This document shows positions 12,120-20,563 of a stretch of 64,000 bases of DNA, one piece after another. The notes beneath the pieces are model-generated. The model was not told the origin of the DNA and searched no databases. It saw nothing but the letters and a program-made list of their open reading frames with translations. A program made the position numbers and the translations under genes. Every line of letters begins with the position of its first letter. Position 1 is the stretch's first letter. Source of the DNA: Streptosporangium canum (GTDB lineage Bacteria; Actinomycetota; Actinomycetes; Streptosporangiales; Streptosporangiaceae); contig NZ_FOQY01000003.1 in NCBI RefSeq assembly GCF_900113865.1, positions 248,001 through 312,000 on the forward strand, read 5' to 3'.

Positions 12120-13385
12120 TCATAGTTCGCTGGGATAAATCTGATGGATCTCGGTGAGCGCCGTCACCCGCGCCCTGATCTCTCCCACTGCGTCAGGGTT
12201 GCGGATGACCTGTGCCACCATCGAGGCCACCTCCTTCATCTGCTCGGTCCCCATTCCCTGTGTCGTGACGCAGGGGGTGCCGACCCGGATGCCGGACGTC
12301 ACCGTGGGCGGCTCGGGGTCGTAGGGGATGGTGTTGCGGTTCAGGGTGATCCCGGCGGCGACGCACCGCTGCTCGGCCACCGCGCCGGTGACCCCGACAT
12401 CGCGCAGGTCGATCAGGGCCAGATGGCTGTCGGTGCCCCCGGAGACGGGCCGCATCCCCTCGGCGGCCAGCGCGTCGGCCAGCACCTGAGCGTTGGCCAC
12501 CACCTGACGCGCGTAGTCGGCGAACTCCGGCTGGAGCGCCTCGCCGAACGCCACCGCCTTGGCCGCCACCGCGTGCATGAGCGGGCCTCCCTGGACGAAC
12601 GGGAAGACCGCCCGGTCGATCCGGGCCGCCAGCTCCCGCGTGCACATGATGCCGCCGCCTCTCGGACCGCGCAGCGCCTTGTGCGTGGTGAAGGTGACCA
12701 CGTCGGCGTACGGCACGGCGGACGGCAGGGCGCCTCCGGCCATCAGGCCGACGGTGTGGGCGACGTCGGCCAGCAGCCAGGCGCCGACCTCGTCCGCGAT
12801 CCCCCGGAAGGCGGCGAAGTCGATCTCACGCGGGTAGGCCGTGGCACCACAGATGATCATCTTGGGCTGGTGCCGCAGCGCCAGCTCCCTGACCTCGTCA
12901 TAGTCGATCAGCTCGGTGTCCCTGCGCACGCCGTACGCGACGACGTCGAACCACCGGCCGGAGAAGTTGACCTTGGAGCCGTGGGTGAGATGCCCGCCGT
13001 GGGACAGCTCCATGGCCAGCACCGTGTCGCCCGGCTGGAGCAGCGCGGCGTAGGCGGCCAGGTTCGCCGAGGCGCCCGAGTACGGCTGGACGTTGACGTG
13101 GTCGGCGCCGAACAGCCGCCTGGCCCGGTCGATCGCGAGCCGCTCGGCCCGGTCGACGACCTCGCAGCCGGCGTAGTAGCGCCTGCCGGGATACCCCTCG
13201 GCGTACTTGTTGTTGAGCGTCGATCCGAGCGCGGCGAGCACCGCCGGCGAGGCGAAGTTCTCGCTGGCGATGAGCTGGAGGCCACCGCGGAGCCGATCGA
13301 GCTCGTCGAGGAGGACCTGCGCGACCTCTGGATCCCGCCTGTGCAGGAGCCCGAAGTCGGGCCCGTAGTACGGCTCTGCGCCCAT
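12120..13385 (-). CDS. glyA: Serine hydroxymethyltransferase
   Basis: This PLP enzyme interconverts serine plus tetrahydrofolate with glycine plus methylene-THF. The 421-residue protein has the N-terminal substrate-site segment [29 protein letters not shown], the PLP-stacking His region [24 protein letters not shown] and the Schiff-base lysine in [13 protein letters not shown] (about residue 230). The residue after the lysine is Ala where E. coli GlyA has Thr, which is unusual (see findings). The location upstream of wecA and atpI matches Streptomyces gene order as remembered. The ATG at 13385 follows a GGGG box. A hairpin lies between it and the ESX-like pair. Confidence 0.93.
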   Translation of the reverse strand: MGAEPYYGPDFGLLHRRDPEVAQVLLDELDRLRGGLQLIASENFASPAVLAALGSTLNNKYAEGYPGRRYYAGCEVVDRAERLAIDRARRLFGADHVNVQPYSGASANLAAYAALLQPGDTVLAMELSHGGHLTHGSKVNFSGRWFDVVAYGVRRDTELIDYDEVRELALRHQPKMIICGATAYPREIDFAAFRGIADEVGAWLLADVAHTVGLMAGGALPSAVPYADVVTFTTHKALRGPRGGGIMCTRELAARIDRAVFPFVQGGPLMHAVAAKAVAFGEALQPEFADYARQVVANAQVLADALAAEGMRPVSGGTDSHLALIDLRDVGVTGAVAEQRCVAAGITLNRNTIPYDPEPPTVTSGIRVGTPCVTTQGMGTEQMKEVASMVAQVIRNPDAVGEIRARVTALTEIHQIYPSEL

Positions 13386-13430
13386 GGCTCACACCCCAGG
13401 GATGACGACTCACCCCACTGTAAGCCCGGC

Positions 13431-13457
13431 CGCCCCTGTTTTCCGAAGTCAGGGGCG
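13431..13457 (-). terminator. Hairpin after the ESX-like pair
   Basis: Arms CGCCCCTG (13431-13438) and CAGGGGCG (13450-13457) form a perfect 8-bp stem around an 11-base loop. It starts six bases after the stop of the 126-residue gene at 13463-13843 and lies before glyA. It probably terminates transcription from the ESX-like pair, though no U tract follows. Confidence 0.5.
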
Positions 13458-13462
13458 TGCCG

Positions 13463-13843
13463 TCACGAGAATGCGTGCGGAGCTCCGGCGTTGGCGGGCA
13501 CCCATCTCGGCGTGTCGGCCGCCTGGTCGCTGATCGAGGTGAGGATCGCCTGGCGGTAGAGGCCGAGACGGGTGCGCCACTCGGCCATCTCCTCCACGTA
13601 ACGCCCCGAGACCGGGGCGTCCCAGACGTCCCTGCTCCTGGCCAGCTGGTAGGCCTTGTCCAGGGCGGAGGTCAGGGTGTCGAGTGTGGGGAGCACCTGC
13701 CGCCACATCGTGACCAGCCGCTGGTAGTCGGGGTTGAACTCCCACGCGATCGCCCCGTCCGGGGACGGCAGGCCGGGGGCCGCCGAGGCGGGCGGGGTCT
13801 CCCCCGGCTGCAGCGGCTGCGGTGCGGGTGGATCCACGAACAT
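13463..13843 (-). CDS. Small ESX-associated-like protein of unknown function
   Basis: The 126-residue protein has a Pro-rich N-terminus (APQPLQPGETPP) and then a helical region (VTMWRQVLPTLDTLTSALDKAYQLARS). A WD motif (DVWDAPVSGRYVEEMAEWRTRL) and a second helix follow. The helix-turn-helix with central Trp is reminiscent of WXG100/ESX secretion substrates but I cannot assign a family. The ATG at 13843 has AGGAG seven bases upstream. It lies 16 bp after the coiled-coil gene at 13860-15482, which has an ESX-like N-terminus, so the two are probably made together. No EccC, EccD or other type VII machinery gene is in the window. Confidence 0.65.
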   Translation of the reverse strand: MFVDPPAPQPLQPGETPPASAAPGLPSPDGAIAWEFNPDYQRLVTMWRQVLPTLDTLTSALDKAYQLARSRDVWDAPVSGRYVEEMAEWRTRLGLYRQAILTSISDQAADTPRWVPANAGAPHAFS

Positions 13844-13859
13844 CACAGGCTCCTCACGC

Positions 13860-15482
13860 TCACTGCCCGCCCGCCCGTCCGCCGCCGGGCGGCGGGATCG
13901 GCTGCAGCGGGTCTCCCGGATCCACATCGCCCGCCGAGCCGTCGGGCCCGACGTCCATGGGCGTCCACGCGCCCTCACCCCACGTCTCGCCGTCGGGCAC
14001 CTGCACGCCCGGCATGTCCAGCGGCTCGATGTCGCGCACGTTGTCGGCGAGCGTCCCGATCGCGTCGATGCTCGGCGGGTCCACCCGCACCGAGACCACG
14101 TCGGTGCCGTCGGCCGCCCACCGCGCGGCCGACTCGCCCACCGCGGTCTCGACGGGCGGCGTCTCCGCGCTTCCGGGCGCGTTCCCCGCCGACTGGGTGC
14201 CGCTCTCCCCGCCCGTGCCCGGCGGCTGGATCCGCTGCTCGGGATCGGGCTCCACCGTGTCGGGGACGGAGGTGTCGAAGTCGGTCCACGGCGGCGCCGC
14301 ATTCGGGTCGACCCGGTCGGGCAGCGTGCCGGTGGTGTCGGAGGCACCGTCGACGCCGGGCATCTCCAGCGGCGGGATGTCCTCGATGTTCTTCAGCAGC
14401 TCGGCGACCTCCGCCGCCGTGGGCGAGTCGAGCGGGACCTGGAGCACCTGCACCCCGTCCACCGCCACGACCCTCGGCCGCATGTCGCCCCGCTGGTCGA
14501 TGTCGTCGGGGTGGTCCTTGCCCGCGGTGTCCGGGATGTCGACGCCGGAGACACCGCCCCCGTCCCTGGGCGAACGCTCGTCGCCCTTGGAACCGGTCTC
14601 CTCCTTGGAGCCGGTGTCATCGACGTTCACCACCCGGGAATCAGGATCGTCCCGGGGCGCCTCCGAGACCGAACCCCCATCACGCGGAGACGTCTCGTCG
14701 GCCTTCGAACCGGTGTCATCGACGTCCACCACCCGGGAATCAGGATCGTCCCGGGGCGCCTCCGAGACCGAACCCCCATCACGCGGAGACGTCTCGTCGG
14801 CCTTGGAACCGGTGTCCGGCTTGGCGTCCGGAGCGGTGTCGCCGACGTTCGCCGTCCGCGGGTCGTAGATGTTCACCTTGCGGGAATCGGGATCGTCCCG
14901 GGGTGCCTCGGAGGTGGGAGCCCCCTTGCGGGGAGACGTCTCGTCCCCCTTGGAACCCGTCTCTCCCTTGGAACCGGAATCGGTGTCGTGCTTGGGGGCG
15001 GGCTTCGGGTCGTCCTTGGAGGCGGGCTTCGGGTCGTCCTTGGACCCGTTGTCCGGGGACTGGTCCCGTGACGGGGGAGCCTCGTCGCCCTTGGGCACGG
15101 CGGGCTTCAGATCCTCGACCTTCGGCCTGTCCGGCTTCGGGTCGGACTTCCCGTCCGCCCCGGAATCGGGCTTCGGCTCTGTTTTGCCGTCCGTCCCGGA
15201 GTCGGCGGTCTTCGGCTCTCCGGCCCTCGGCTCGGCCGGGGGCGCCGACCCCTGCTTGATCTTCTTCTCCAGCAGTGACACACGGGCGGAGACGTCGCGG
15301 ACCATCACCTCGCACGCGTCGGCGATCTGCGACGGCCGGTGGGTGGACTGCGAGGAGAGACCCGCCCCGCTCATCAGCCGGGCTACCTGGCCCTCGACGG
15401 CCCGCATCTGCTTGGACGCCTGATTGACCTCGGACAGCAGATCACGGACCAGCTTGGGGTCCATTCCGTCGAACTTACCCAT
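13860..15482 (-). CDS. ESX-like helical protein with long repetitive acidic/lysine-rich tail
   Basis: The first 80 residues (MDPKLVRDLLSEVNQASKQM, then ADACEVMVRDVSARVSLLEK) form helices with a heptad pattern, like the proteins paired with WXG100-type partners in Streptosporangiales. Residues 80-330 are low-complexity (KPDSGADGK, SKDDPKPA, GSKGETGSKGDE). They include two near-identical 33-residue repeats (SPRDGGSVSEAPRDDPDSR) encoded by a 99-bp tandem repeat. The last 200 residues are acidic and Pro-rich, with two similar segments ending in LEMPGVDG and LDMPGVQVP. There is no signal peptide and no membrane helix, so export would have to be by type VII secretion. The ATG at 15482 has GGGAG upstream. 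Function unknown; secretion is inference. Confidence 0.7.
   Translation of the reverse strand: MGKFDGMDPKLVRDLLSEVNQASKQMRAVEGQVARLMSGAGLSSQSTHRPSQIADACEVMVRDVSARVSLLEKKIKQGSAPPAEPRAGEPKTADSGTDGKTEPKPDSGADGKSDPKPDRPKVEDLKPAVPKGDEAPPSRDQSPDNGSKDDPKPASKDDPKPAPKHDTDSGSKGETGSKGDETSPRKGAPTSEAPRDDPDSRKVNIYDPRTANVGDTAPDAKPDTGSKADETSPRDGGSVSEAPRDDPDSRVVDVDDTGSKADETSPRDGGSVSEAPRDDPDSRVVNVDDTGSKEETGSKGDERSPRDGGGVSGVDIPDTAGKDHPDDIDQRGDMRPRVVAVDGVQVLQVPLDSPTAAEVAELLKNIEDIPPLEMPGVDGASDTTGTLPDRVDPNAAPPWTDFDTSVPDTVEPDPEQRIQPPGTGGESGTQSAGNAPGSAETPPVETAVGESAARWAADGTDVVSVRVDPPSIDAIGTLADNVRDIEPLDMPGVQVPDGETWGEGAWTPMDVGPDGSAGDVDPGDPLQPIPPPGGGRAGGQ
14611..14808. repeat. 99-bp tandem repeat inside the ESX-like gene
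   Basis: Two consecutive copies of a 99-bp unit (14611-14709 and 14710-14808) are nearly identical and keep the reading frame, adding 33 residues each. Degenerate copies flank them. A 24-bp unit encoding part of KDDPKPA is also tandemly repeated near 14997-15044. Both arrays vary the length of the hydrophilic linker. Confidence 0.85.
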
Positions 15483-15606
15483 GGACGTCTCCCGGAAGTG
15501 TCGGCGGACTTCACGGTACCGGGGAGACAGCCCCGCGTCACGAGGATAATCAGACAGTATGGATCACTGACATAAGCCGTACGGAGCTCGGGCCCGGCCC
15601 GCGGGG

Positions 15607-16491
15607 TCACGCCTTGGAATAGACGTGGCGACGGACCGGGAGCAGGATCCCCGTGATGCCCTCCAGCCGTCCGACCAGCCGCTGCAGGTGCCAGCTCGCC
15701 TCTGCCCAGCGCGCCCGGGCAACGCTCAGCAGCGCGCCGCCGAGCGGCCTGGCCAACGTCCTGAGCCGGCCCCGCCAGCCGTAGTGCCTGCGGTAGACCC
15801 TGCCTGTCCCCCGCGCCACGTGGCGTGCTCTGACGCGGGACTCCCGGGTGCCCGTCGCGGGGGCGGAGGGATTGTCCTCATAGACGGTGATGCGCGGGTC
15901 GTAGGCGATCGACCAGCCGCTCCGCAGTCCGCGTAGGAGCAGGTCAGTCCCCTCTCCCGACTGCCATGGTGTCGTGCTGCCGGCCCCGAGCCCCTCGTCG
16001 AAGTCCCCGACCGCACTCATGAAGGCCGCCGTGTAGAAACATGTCGCCTCGATGGCCTGGGACCACACGGTGGTGCTGTCGAGGACCGCGGGATCGGCGC
16101 CGAAGGCCAGCTGGGCCGGCCGGCCCGCCGCGTCGAGCAGCATTCCGGAGACCACCCCGTACGCACCGATCGCCGCGCATACCTGGGCGAGGGTTTCGGG
16201 GGCGTACCAGGTGTCGTCGTCGGGGAAACCCACGACGTCGTATTCGCTGAGCGCCGCCACACCGGCGTTGCGCCCGGCGGACAGGCCGCGCGGCGTGGTC
16301 ACCCGCCGGACCGGCAGGCGCTCCCTCCAGCGCTCGACGACCTCCGCCGTCCCCGTCGCGCCGCTCTGGTCGACGACGATCATCTCGGTGACCGGCAGAC
16401 TCTGCTCGAACACTGAGCGGAGCAGGCGGTCGAGGGACTCGGGTCGGCCGATCGTCGTGACGACCAGGGAGACCCGTATAGAGGGATTCAC
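15607..16491 (-). CDS. Glycosyltransferase family 2
   Basis: The 294-residue GT-A enzyme begins IRVSLVVTTIGRPESLDRLL with the family N-terminal strand. The sequence continues with MIVVDQSGATG, GLSAGRNAGVAALSEYDVV and the metal-binding Asp cluster FPDDDTWYAPE. The SGEGTDLLLR motif carries the catalytic carboxylates, and the C-terminal part is basic. It probably adds one sugar to the lipid-linked repeat unit of the neighbouring polysaccharide locus. The GTG at 16491 begins the conserved VNPSIRVSLV region. No strong ribosome site is seen; the long upstream extension to 16941 is antisense to the deacetylase gene and rejected. It is divergent from that gene with a 48-bp gap. Confidence 0.87.
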   Translation of the reverse strand: MNPSIRVSLVVTTIGRPESLDRLLRSVFEQSLPVTEMIVVDQSGATGTAEVVERWRERLPVRRVTTPRGLSAGRNAGVAALSEYDVVGFPDDDTWYAPETLAQVCAAIGAYGVVSGMLLDAAGRPAQLAFGADPAVLDSTTVWSQAIEATCFYTAAFMSAVGDFDEGLGAGSTTPWQSGEGTDLLLRGLRSGWSIAYDPRITVYEDNPSAPATGTRESRVRARHVARGTGRVYRRHYGWRGRLRTLARPLGGALLSVARARWAEASWHLQRLVGRLEGITGILLPVRRHVYSKA

Positions 16492-16539
16492 GCCGATATG
16501 GTAGGCCAGCGCAGCGAAATGCGATTGGAGCCTCCCGAA

Positions 16540-17307
16540 ATGGTCCGCATGAACAACGCACCGATGGTGTGGGTCTACCACTCCGTGGCCGAATTCGATC
16601 GGGACCCCCTCCGGATCACGGTCTCTCCGGACAGCTTCCACCGCCACATGCGCTGGCTGCGCGACCGCGGCCTGCGCGGGGTCACGATGCGCGAACTGCG
16701 AGCCGCCGAAGCGCGGGGCGAGGCCGCCGGGCTGGTCGGGCTCACCTTCGACGACGGCTACGCCGACTTCGCCACGACCGTCGTACCCGCCCTGGCGGAG
16801 TACGGTTTCACCGCGACGGTGTTCGTCGTCGCGGGCCACGTGGGCGGGGACAGCTCGTGGGATCCCGGGGTCCCCCGGGACGTGATGACGCCCGAGCAGC
16901 TCCGCGAGGTGGTCGCCGTCGGCATGGAGATCGGCTCGCACTCACTCACCCATCCCCGGCTGCCGACGGTGGACGGCGGACGGCGACTGGTCGAGGAGTT
17001 CACGACGAGCAAGGCGGTGCTGGAGGATCTCACGGGCGAGGCGGTCAGCGGATTCTGCTATCCGTACGGCCAGCACGGCGCCCGCGAGGTAGAGGCGGTC
17101 ACCGAGGCCGGATTCGGCTACGCCTGTGCCCTCTGGCACACCGAGCACGCGGGCCTGTTCGCGATGCCGCGCATCGAGCCCTTCGACGAGACCGGCCCCA
17201 TGGGGCTCCGAGGCCGGATGCTCGCGCATCGGATGAACAAGACCTACCCCAATATCCGAGGCATTCTCAAGGATCGCTTCGGTCTGGATCTCCAGGCTCG
17301 CGGCTAA
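16540..17307 (+). CDS. Polysaccharide deacetylase (NodB domain), cytoplasmic type
   Basis: The 255-residue protein has the NodB homology domain: LTFDDGYADF (Asp71-Asp72 metal/base pair), SHSLTHPRL with His134 and His138 as zinc ligands, and CYPYGQHG near residue 173. It lacks a signal peptide, so it is either cytoplasmic or acts on a membrane-bound intermediate. Such enzymes remove N-acetyl groups from amino-sugar polymers. The ATG at 16540 has GGAG nine bases upstream; an ATG three codons later is possible. It begins a short plus-strand unit with the tyrosine phosphatase at 17318, only 10 bp downstream. Confidence 0.88.
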   Translation: MVRMNNAPMVWVYHSVAEFDRDPLRITVSPDSFHRHMRWLRDRGLRGVTMRELRAAEARGEAAGLVGLTFDDGYADFATTVVPALAEYGFTATVFVVAGHVGGDSSWDPGVPRDVMTPEQLREVVAVGMEIGSHSLTHPRLPTVDGGRRLVEEFTTSKAVLEDLTGEAVSGFCYPYGQHGAREVEAVTEAGFGYACALWHTEHAGLFAMPRIEPFDETGPMGLRGRMLAHRMNKTYPNIRGILKDRFGLDLQARG

Positions 17308-17317
17308 AATACACCAG

Positions 17318-17881
17318 GTGAGAGAGGACTTCCGGATCCTGATCGTCTGCACGGCGAACATCGTCCGCTCTCCGATGGCGGAAATGATCGCCAAGGCGAT
17401 GCTGCGGTCCTCCTCCTGTCCGATTCTCGTGACGAGCGCGGGCACCCGCGCCCGGGCGGGCCACCCCATGGCGCCTCACGCACTCACCACTCTGAGGGAC
17501 CTCGGCCTGGACGGCTCCGCGCACCACGCGCGACCGCTGGACAACGCCCTCGTCAGCGACGCCGACCTCATCCTCACCATGGAGACCGAGCATCGCGGCT
17601 CGGCGGTGACGATGGAGCCGGCGGCGATGCACAAGACCTTCACGCTCCTTGAGTTCGCCCATCTCACAGGGGGCCGCAACCGCCGTCACAAGTCCGACAC
17701 CGTCGGGCGGGCGCACGCCGTGGTCCGCGCCGTCGCGGGGCGCCGTGGCGCCCCGGCCCGCCGCCACCCGGTCGAGATCGCCGATCCGTACGGCGGGCCG
17801 CCGGAGGAGTACCACAGGTGCGCCAGGGAGATGGGCGCCTCACTCAGCCACGTGTTGGGGGAACTGCTCGGTCCCCGCTGA
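17318..17881 (+). CDS. Low-molecular-weight protein tyrosine phosphatase (Wzb-like)
   Basis: The 187-residue protein has the PTP loop CTANIVRS (Cys11 nucleophile, Arg17) and the general-acid loop IADPYGGPPEEY (Asp156). It is somewhat longer than the 150-residue family norm. In Wzx/Wzy loci this enzyme dephosphorylates the Wzc-type tyrosine kinase, and that kinase gene lies convergent right beside it. The two coding regions overlap by 38 bp (17844-17881). The start is GTG at 17318 with a weak CCAGG box. A phosphatase between sua5 and glyA is also part of the remembered Streptomyces order, so this may be an ancestral gene surrounded by island genes. Confidence 0.92.
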   Translation: MREDFRILIVCTANIVRSPMAEMIAKAMLRSSSCPILVTSAGTRARAGHPMAPHALTTLRDLGLDGSAHHARPLDNALVSDADLILTMETEHRGSAVTMEPAAMHKTFTLLEFAHLTGGRNRRHKSDTVGRAHAVVRAVAGRRGAPARRHPVEIADPYGGPPEEYHRCAREMGASLSHVLGELLGPR

Positions 17882-19310
17882 CCGGAGGGTTGCCCCTTCT
17901 CATCGCCCGCCCGTCGGCGGGTAGCGCCCGGTCACCGATGGTGTCCCGCATGGTGGGCTGGGCGACGTCGTGCACGTAGGGACCGTACCGGTCGGCCGTG
18001 GGAGCCGCCCCGCAGTTGAAGACCAGTCCGGCGACGCGCCCCCTGGCCGTCTCCATGACGGTCAGCGCCTCGCGCAGTTCGTCGCGCCTGGTCTTCTTCG
18101 CCCGCGTCACGAGGATGGCCGCGTCGACCGCGGGTACGAGCACGGCCGCGTCGGTGACGGGCAGCAGGGGCGGGGCGTCCAGGATGATGTAGTCGAAGTT
18201 CTGGGCCAGCCGTCTCAGCAGGTCACGCATGCGCTGGGTGCCCAGCAGCTCGCTGGGGTTGGGCGGCAGCGGGCCGCTGGTGAGCACCGTTATCCGGTGC
18301 GGCCCGGACGTCGACTGGGCGACCTCGGCCAGTTCGGCCCTTCCGGTGAGAACGCTGGTCAGGCCCGCCTCGCCGACGAGCCCGAGCATCCTGGCGAGCG
18401 CCGGACGGCGCAGGTCGACCTCCAGCAAGGCCACCTGGGCGCCTTCGGCCGCCAGCGCCCCGGCCAGGTTGACTGCGGTCGTCGACTTTCCGTCGCCCAT
18501 GAGCGGGCTGGTGATCAGGAACACCTTCGCGGGCTGGTCGACCCCGATGAAGCGCAGAGCGGTGCGCAGCTTGCGGTATGCCTCGGCACGCGGGCCGAAC
18601 CGGTCTCCGACGAGGGGGGCCGCCTGCGCGCCGGGGTCCTTGGGCACCATGGCCAGGACGGGCTGGTCGCTCAGCCGCATCAAGTCGGCCGCGCTGTGGA
18701 TCCGGGTGTCGAGCGCCTCACGCAGGATGCCCGCGCCGACGCCCCCGACGAGGCCGAGCGCGAGTCCCAGCACGATGTCCAGGACGAGTCGGGGGCTGCT
18801 CGGCCGCTCCGGCACCGCGGCGTCCCGGACCACCTTCACCCGGATCGCCGAGGCCTGGGTCCTGTCCGGCGTCTCCAGCTCGGCGACTACTCCGACGAGC
18901 CGGGTGGTCACCGCGTTTGCGATCTTCGCTACGGTGGCGGCATCGCCGTACCGGGCGGTGATGTTGACCAGGACGGTGTCGACCGGCACGTCCACTTCCA
19001 GCCTCTGGGCCAGTTCCTCGGGTTTCAGCGGCAGCCCGAGGGCCTTGATCACCGGTTTGGTCACTGTCGGGGTGGTGACGAGCGCGGCGTAGGAGCGCAC
19101 TCTCTCCTGCGTGAACAGGGTGCCCTGGTACCTCTGGTCGATGCTGGACTGGCTGCCCTGCGCGACGGAGACGAACAGGGTCGTGGTGGTCTTGTACTCC
19201 TCCGCCTGCAGCAGGCCGATCCCGAGGCCGGCCCCCGTACCGAGGACGGCGAGCAGGATCACGAGCAGCAGGTTTCTACGGACTCCGGCGATCAGATCTC
19301 TGGCGTTCAC
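17844..19310 (-). CDS. Wzc-like polysaccharide co-polymerase / tyrosine kinase
   Basis: The 488-residue inner-membrane protein combines an N-terminal Wzz-type chain-length domain, with helices near 12-34 and 175-195 flanking an extracytoplasmic part, and a BY-kinase domain. The kinase has Walker A SPLMGDGKSTT (about 269-279), Walker A' LLEVDLRRP and Walker B YIILDAPPLLPV. Such proteins set polymer length and export by autophosphorylation. Only a few tyrosines (ADRYGPYVHD) are near the C-terminus; there is no Tyr cluster. The GTG at 19310 overlaps the flippase stop by four bases. The last residues (RGNPPVSGDRAVPPTRG) lie in the region shared with the phosphatase gene. Confidence 0.92.
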   Translation of the reverse strand: MNARDLIAGVRRNLLLVILLAVLGTGAGLGIGLLQAEEYKTTTTLFVSVAQGSQSSIDQRYQGTLFTQERVRSYAALVTTPTVTKPVIKALGLPLKPEELAQRLEVDVPVDTVLVNITARYGDAATVAKIANAVTTRLVGVVAELETPDRTQASAIRVKVVRDAAVPERPSSPRLVLDIVLGLALGLVGGVGAGILREALDTRIHSAADLMRLSDQPVLAMVPKDPGAQAAPLVGDRFGPRAEAYRKLRTALRFIGVDQPAKVFLITSPLMGDGKSTTAVNLAGALAAEGAQVALLEVDLRRPALARMLGLVGEAGLTSVLTGRAELAEVAQSTSGPHRITVLTSGPLPPNPSELLGTQRMRDLLRRLAQNFDYIILDAPPLLPVTDAAVLVPAVDAAILVTRAKKTRRDELREALTVMETARGRVAGLVFNCGAAPTADRYGPYVHDVAQPTMRDTIGDRALPADGRAMRRGNPPVSGDRAVPPTRG

Positions 19311-20563
19311 AGGTGCTCTCTCGGCTGGTGGGGCGTCACCTGCTGGGTGCGGGACGGCGTGGCGGCGAAGACGACGGTGAGAAGGACCAGGGCACTGAGG
19401 AATCCGGCGGCCTCGACCAGCGAGCTCGCTGTGGCCGCACCCGCCGCACCGGCCAGTGCCGCCCCCACGCTGACCGCCAGAACACGTCCTCCGGCCACCG
19501 CCACCCGCAGGACGAAGAGCATACGGACCCGCTCCATGGCGCGCAGCACGCCATAGGGCCCCAGACCGAGCCCCTCGATGACGAGCAGGGCGGTGAAGGC
19601 GGGGACGAGCGGGCCCACGCCCGCCCAGGAATCGCCCAGCAGGGCCTGGCCGATGGAGCTGGGCAGGAAGGTCGCGACGGTGCCGGCCATGGCTCCCACG
19701 GCCCCGCACAGCAGCCCGGCCGTGGCCGCGGACCGGAGCATCCGGCGCGGCTCCCCGGCCTTGAGCCGGGAGAGCTCGCTGACCACCGCGACCCGGCCGG
19801 CCGCCATCACCACGTTCGCCGGGCCGAAGAGCGTCAGCGCGGCCCGCCACGCGCCCACAGCCGCAGGGCCGGCGATGTGTCCGAGGACGATCAGCACGGC
19901 GTAGCCGGCCAGGGAGAGCGCTCCGGTCTCCACGAAGTACGGCCGGACCAGCTTGCCGTACTCGCGCAACCAGCGGCGCGGCGCCGTGAGCCGGGGCAGC
20001 GTCCCCGCCTGGACCACCGCCAGGCCTGCGGCGACCAGGCCGCCGAGCCCCCAGCCCGCCACCAGCCAGCTCAGTCCCGTGCTCACGTGCAGCGCGGCGA
20101 ATGCCGCTGAGACCTGCACCACCCCGCCCACCATGTCGACCAGCACCGCGCGACGCTGCCACCCGACCGCGATGAACGCCAGCCGGAGCGCGTCCCAGAC
20201 CAGTAGCGCCGGCAGCAGCAGGGCGAGCACCACAGCGGATCGCCAGTGCGAGCCGATCAGGAAGGGTGACACGGCCAGCAGCAGCGCCCCGGCGAGGGCG
20301 CCGAACACTGCCGCTGAACCGGAGCTGTCCGCCAGCGCCCGGCGCACCGCCGCGTCCCCCTCGGGCCGCCGGACCAGGAGGGGCTCGCTGACAGCCGCCC
20401 GCGACAGCTCCACGACCACCACGTAGAACCCGTAGAGGAGCGCGAACTCCCCCAGGGTGACGACCGAGACGTTGCCGGCCACGAGGATCATGAGGGCGAA
20501 GTTGCTTCCGCTGCAGATCACATGGTCGGCGAGGGTCCACATCCCCCGGCGCGCCGCGGTCAT
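19307..20563 (-). CDS. Wzx-like polysaccharide flippase
   Basis: The 418-residue membrane protein has about 12 hydrophobic helices and no soluble domain; a typical segment is LADHVICSGSNFALMILVAG at the start. This fits the MATE/MOP flippase superfamily that moves undecaprenyl-linked repeat units across the membrane. Family motifs are weak in this group, so the call rests on topology and on its place between the polymerase-like and Wzc-like genes. The ATG at 20563 overlaps the preceding TGA by four bases (ATGA), with GGAGGGA six bases upstream. It ends in a GTGA overlap with the Wzc-like gene. Confidence 0.82.
   Translation of the reverse strand: MTAARRGMWTLADHVICSGSNFALMILVAGNVSVVTLGEFALLYGFYVVVVELSRAAVSEPLLVRRPEGDAAVRRALADSSGSAAVFGALAGALLLAVSPFLIGSHWRSAVVLALLLPALLVWDALRLAFIAVGWQRRAVLVDMVGGVVQVSAAFAALHVSTGLSWLVAGWGLGGLVAAGLAVVQAGTLPRLTAPRRWLREYGKLVRPYFVETGALSLAGYAVLIVLGHIAGPAAVGAWRAALTLFGPANVVMAAGRVAVVSELSRLKAGEPRRMLRSAATAGLLCGAVGAMAGTVATFLPSSIGQALLGDSWAGVGPLVPAFTALLVIEGLGLGPYGVLRAMERVRMLFVLRVAVAGGRVLAVSVGAALAGAAGAATASSLVEAAGFLSALVLLTVVFAATPSRTQQVTPHQPREHL

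Noticed and set aside
13463-15482. Complete type VII secretion system
   Set aside because: Only two candidate substrate-like genes are present; no EccB, EccC, EccD or mycosin gene is found in the window.
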